Shown in pieces: positions 5,660-6,223 of a DNA stretch of 6,223 bases. The stretch is from Thermoplasmata archaeon. Its GTDB lineage: Archaea > Thermoplasmatota > Thermoplasmata > Lutacidiplasmatales > UBA184. The stretch's first letter is position 1, and each line of letters begins with the position of its first letter. Location: positions 1-6,223 of the forward strand of contig JASHSA010000011.1 in assembly GCA_030037035.1 (NCBI GenBank), written 5' to 3'. A program made the translations under genes and the position numbers. A model generated the notes under the pieces. It was given only the letters and a program-made list of their open reading frames with translations, was not told the DNA's origin and ran no database searches.

Positions 5660-5667
5660 CTTTACGA
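5660..5667 (+). promoter_or_regulatory. TATA-like element for dps
   Basis: CTTTACGA is the most AT-rich stretch near the dps start. From it, transcription would begin near 5689, about eight bases before the ATG. It is a weaker match than the other two TATA boxes in this window. Confidence 0.4.
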
Positions 5668-5679
5668 CCGCGGCAGGGT

Positions 5680-5685
5680 GGAGGG
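5680..5685 (+). promoter_or_regulatory. Possible ribosome binding site for dps
   Basis: GGAGGG ends 11 bases before ATG 5697, slightly long for a Shine-Dalgarno site. If transcription starts near 5689, as the TATA-like element suggests, this site would not be in the message. The two signals therefore compete as explanations of how dps is started. Confidence 0.35.
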
Positions 5686-5696
5686 TCGGGGAGCGT

Positions 5697-6223
5697 ATGC
5701 CGCGCACGAATCCGTCCCCGGTACTCCCGCATCTTCTCCGGGAGGAGGCGAACGCCGTCCACCTCTATCTCCAGTACAAGGGCTACCACTGGAACGTCGC
5801 CGGCCCGCTGTTCCGGGAGCTCCACCTGATGTTCGACGAGCATTCCGAGGGCGTCCTGGGGACGGTCGACACGCTCGCCGAGCGTCAGCGGATCCTTGGC
5901 GCGAGGGCACCGTACTCCATCGGCGAGCTACGGCGCGCGAGCACCCTCCGGGAGGACGAGGAACTCCCTTCGTCGCCGCGAGAGATGATCGAGCGGTTGC
6001 TCGCGGCCCACCGGGCGATCATCGAAGGGATGCACCACGGCTTCCGGGCCGCCGAGGAGGCCCAGGACCCGGGCTCGGCCGACCTGTTCGCCCGGTTCCT
6101 GCAGGTCCACGAGAAGATGGAGTGGTTCTTGCGCGAGCTCGCGAGCCAGAGTCCCCCGCTGTTCGAGGCCGCGGCCCGCGGGCTCGGACCGACGCCGTCG
6201 GCGACCTCGGTACCGAGCTCCCT
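5697..6223 (+). CDS. dps: Dps-family ferritin (DNA-protecting iron storage protein), 3' truncated
   Basis: 175 residues are visible before the window ends in mid-codon. Dps proteins form 12-subunit shells that oxidise Fe(II), usually with hydrogen peroxide, and store the iron, shielding DNA from hydroxyl radicals. The inter-subunit ferroxidase ligands are intact: His31 in YHWNV, His43 and Asp47 in LHLMFDEH, Asp58 and Glu62 in VDTLAER. The positions coincide with the classical numbering of Listeria Dps. Helices 3-4 follow, with MIERLLAAHRAII (97-109) and the closing HEKMEWFLREL (138-148). The four-helix core ends near residue 149, where most Dps proteins end or nearly so. Here a tail rich in Ala, Pro, Ser and Gly begins (SQSPPLFEAAARG, then PTPSATS) and runs past the window. 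The N-terminus is short, with no Lys-rich DNA-binding extension. ATG 5697 is the only start near the fold. The gene is divergent from the surface-protein gene, sharing a 285-base region with it. Confidence 0.93.
   Translation, partial: MPRTNPSPVLPHLLREEANAVHLYLQYKGYHWNVAGPLFRELHLMFDEHSEGVLGTVDTLAERQRILGARAPYSIGELRRASTLREDEELPSSPREMIERLLAAHRAIIEGMHHGFRAAEEAQDPGSADLFARFLQVHEKMEWFLRELASQSPPLFEAAARGLGPTPSATSVPSS

Larger units (their letters stand above)
5412..5696. other. Divergent promoter region between surface-protein and dps genes
   Basis: This 285-base region holds the start signals of both genes: the minus-strand TATA box near its left end, and the operator-like repeat plus TATA-like element near its right end. 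A short inverted repeat CCCTC/GAGGG (5442-5457) lies just upstream of the minus-strand TATA box, and GGCTC/GAGCC (5593-5613) lies in the middle. Open frames here are Arg/Pro/Gly-rich and not credible genes. Confidence 0.55.

Overview
The window looks like high-GC archaeal chromosome (about two-thirds G+C by eye). The best taxonomic pointer is a secreted protein built from repeats of the 'ETGLPxGTxW ... NGTYRYxV ... VAG' type. Repeats of this kind are common in surface proteins of Thermoplasmata (Thermoplasmatota). Archaeal promoter geometry supports this: TATA-like boxes lie about 26 bases before a start codon (minus-strand gene) or before a short leader (VOC gene). Sequons (N-x-S/T) are dense in the exported proteins. 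The lineage is an inference, because no rRNA or other marker gene is present.

Layout, left to right. (1) 1-423, plus: the C-terminal part of a sequon-rich exported protein whose start lies outside the window. (2) 619-1677, plus: a YkgJ-type cysteine-cluster protein with a long unassigned C-terminal region; the reading frame before it is open all the way back to the previous stop. (3) 1678-2090: non-coding DNA holding a perfect inverted repeat and a clear TATA box. (4) 2091-2507, plus: a small VOC/glyoxalase-fold protein. (5) 2682-2771: a possible 29-codon ORF sharing ATGA with the next start. (6) 2768-3547, plus: a nucleoside phosphorylase with a PNP-like catalytic Asp. (7) 3548-3932: a convergent intergenic region with a hairpin and an AT-rich island. 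(8) 3933-5411, minus: a secreted protein made of five repeats. (9) 5412-5696: a divergent promoter region with an operator-like inverted repeat. (10) 5697 to the window end, plus: a Dps ferritin with an intact ferroxidase centre and a C-terminal tail that runs off the window.

The genes do not form one pathway. They read as separately transcribed housekeeping, stress and envelope genes: metal binding (YkgJ), iron and oxidative protection of DNA (Dps), nucleoside salvage (phosphorylase), small-molecule binding (VOC) and cell surface (two exported proteins). I found no mobile element, CRISPR array, tRNA or rRNA, and no convincing defence or biosynthetic system. The parts most worth a second look are the operator-like repeat before dps, the Dps tail, the unassigned YkgJ extension, the unanchored five-repeat surface protein, and the two possible small coding segments at 424-618 and 2682-2771.
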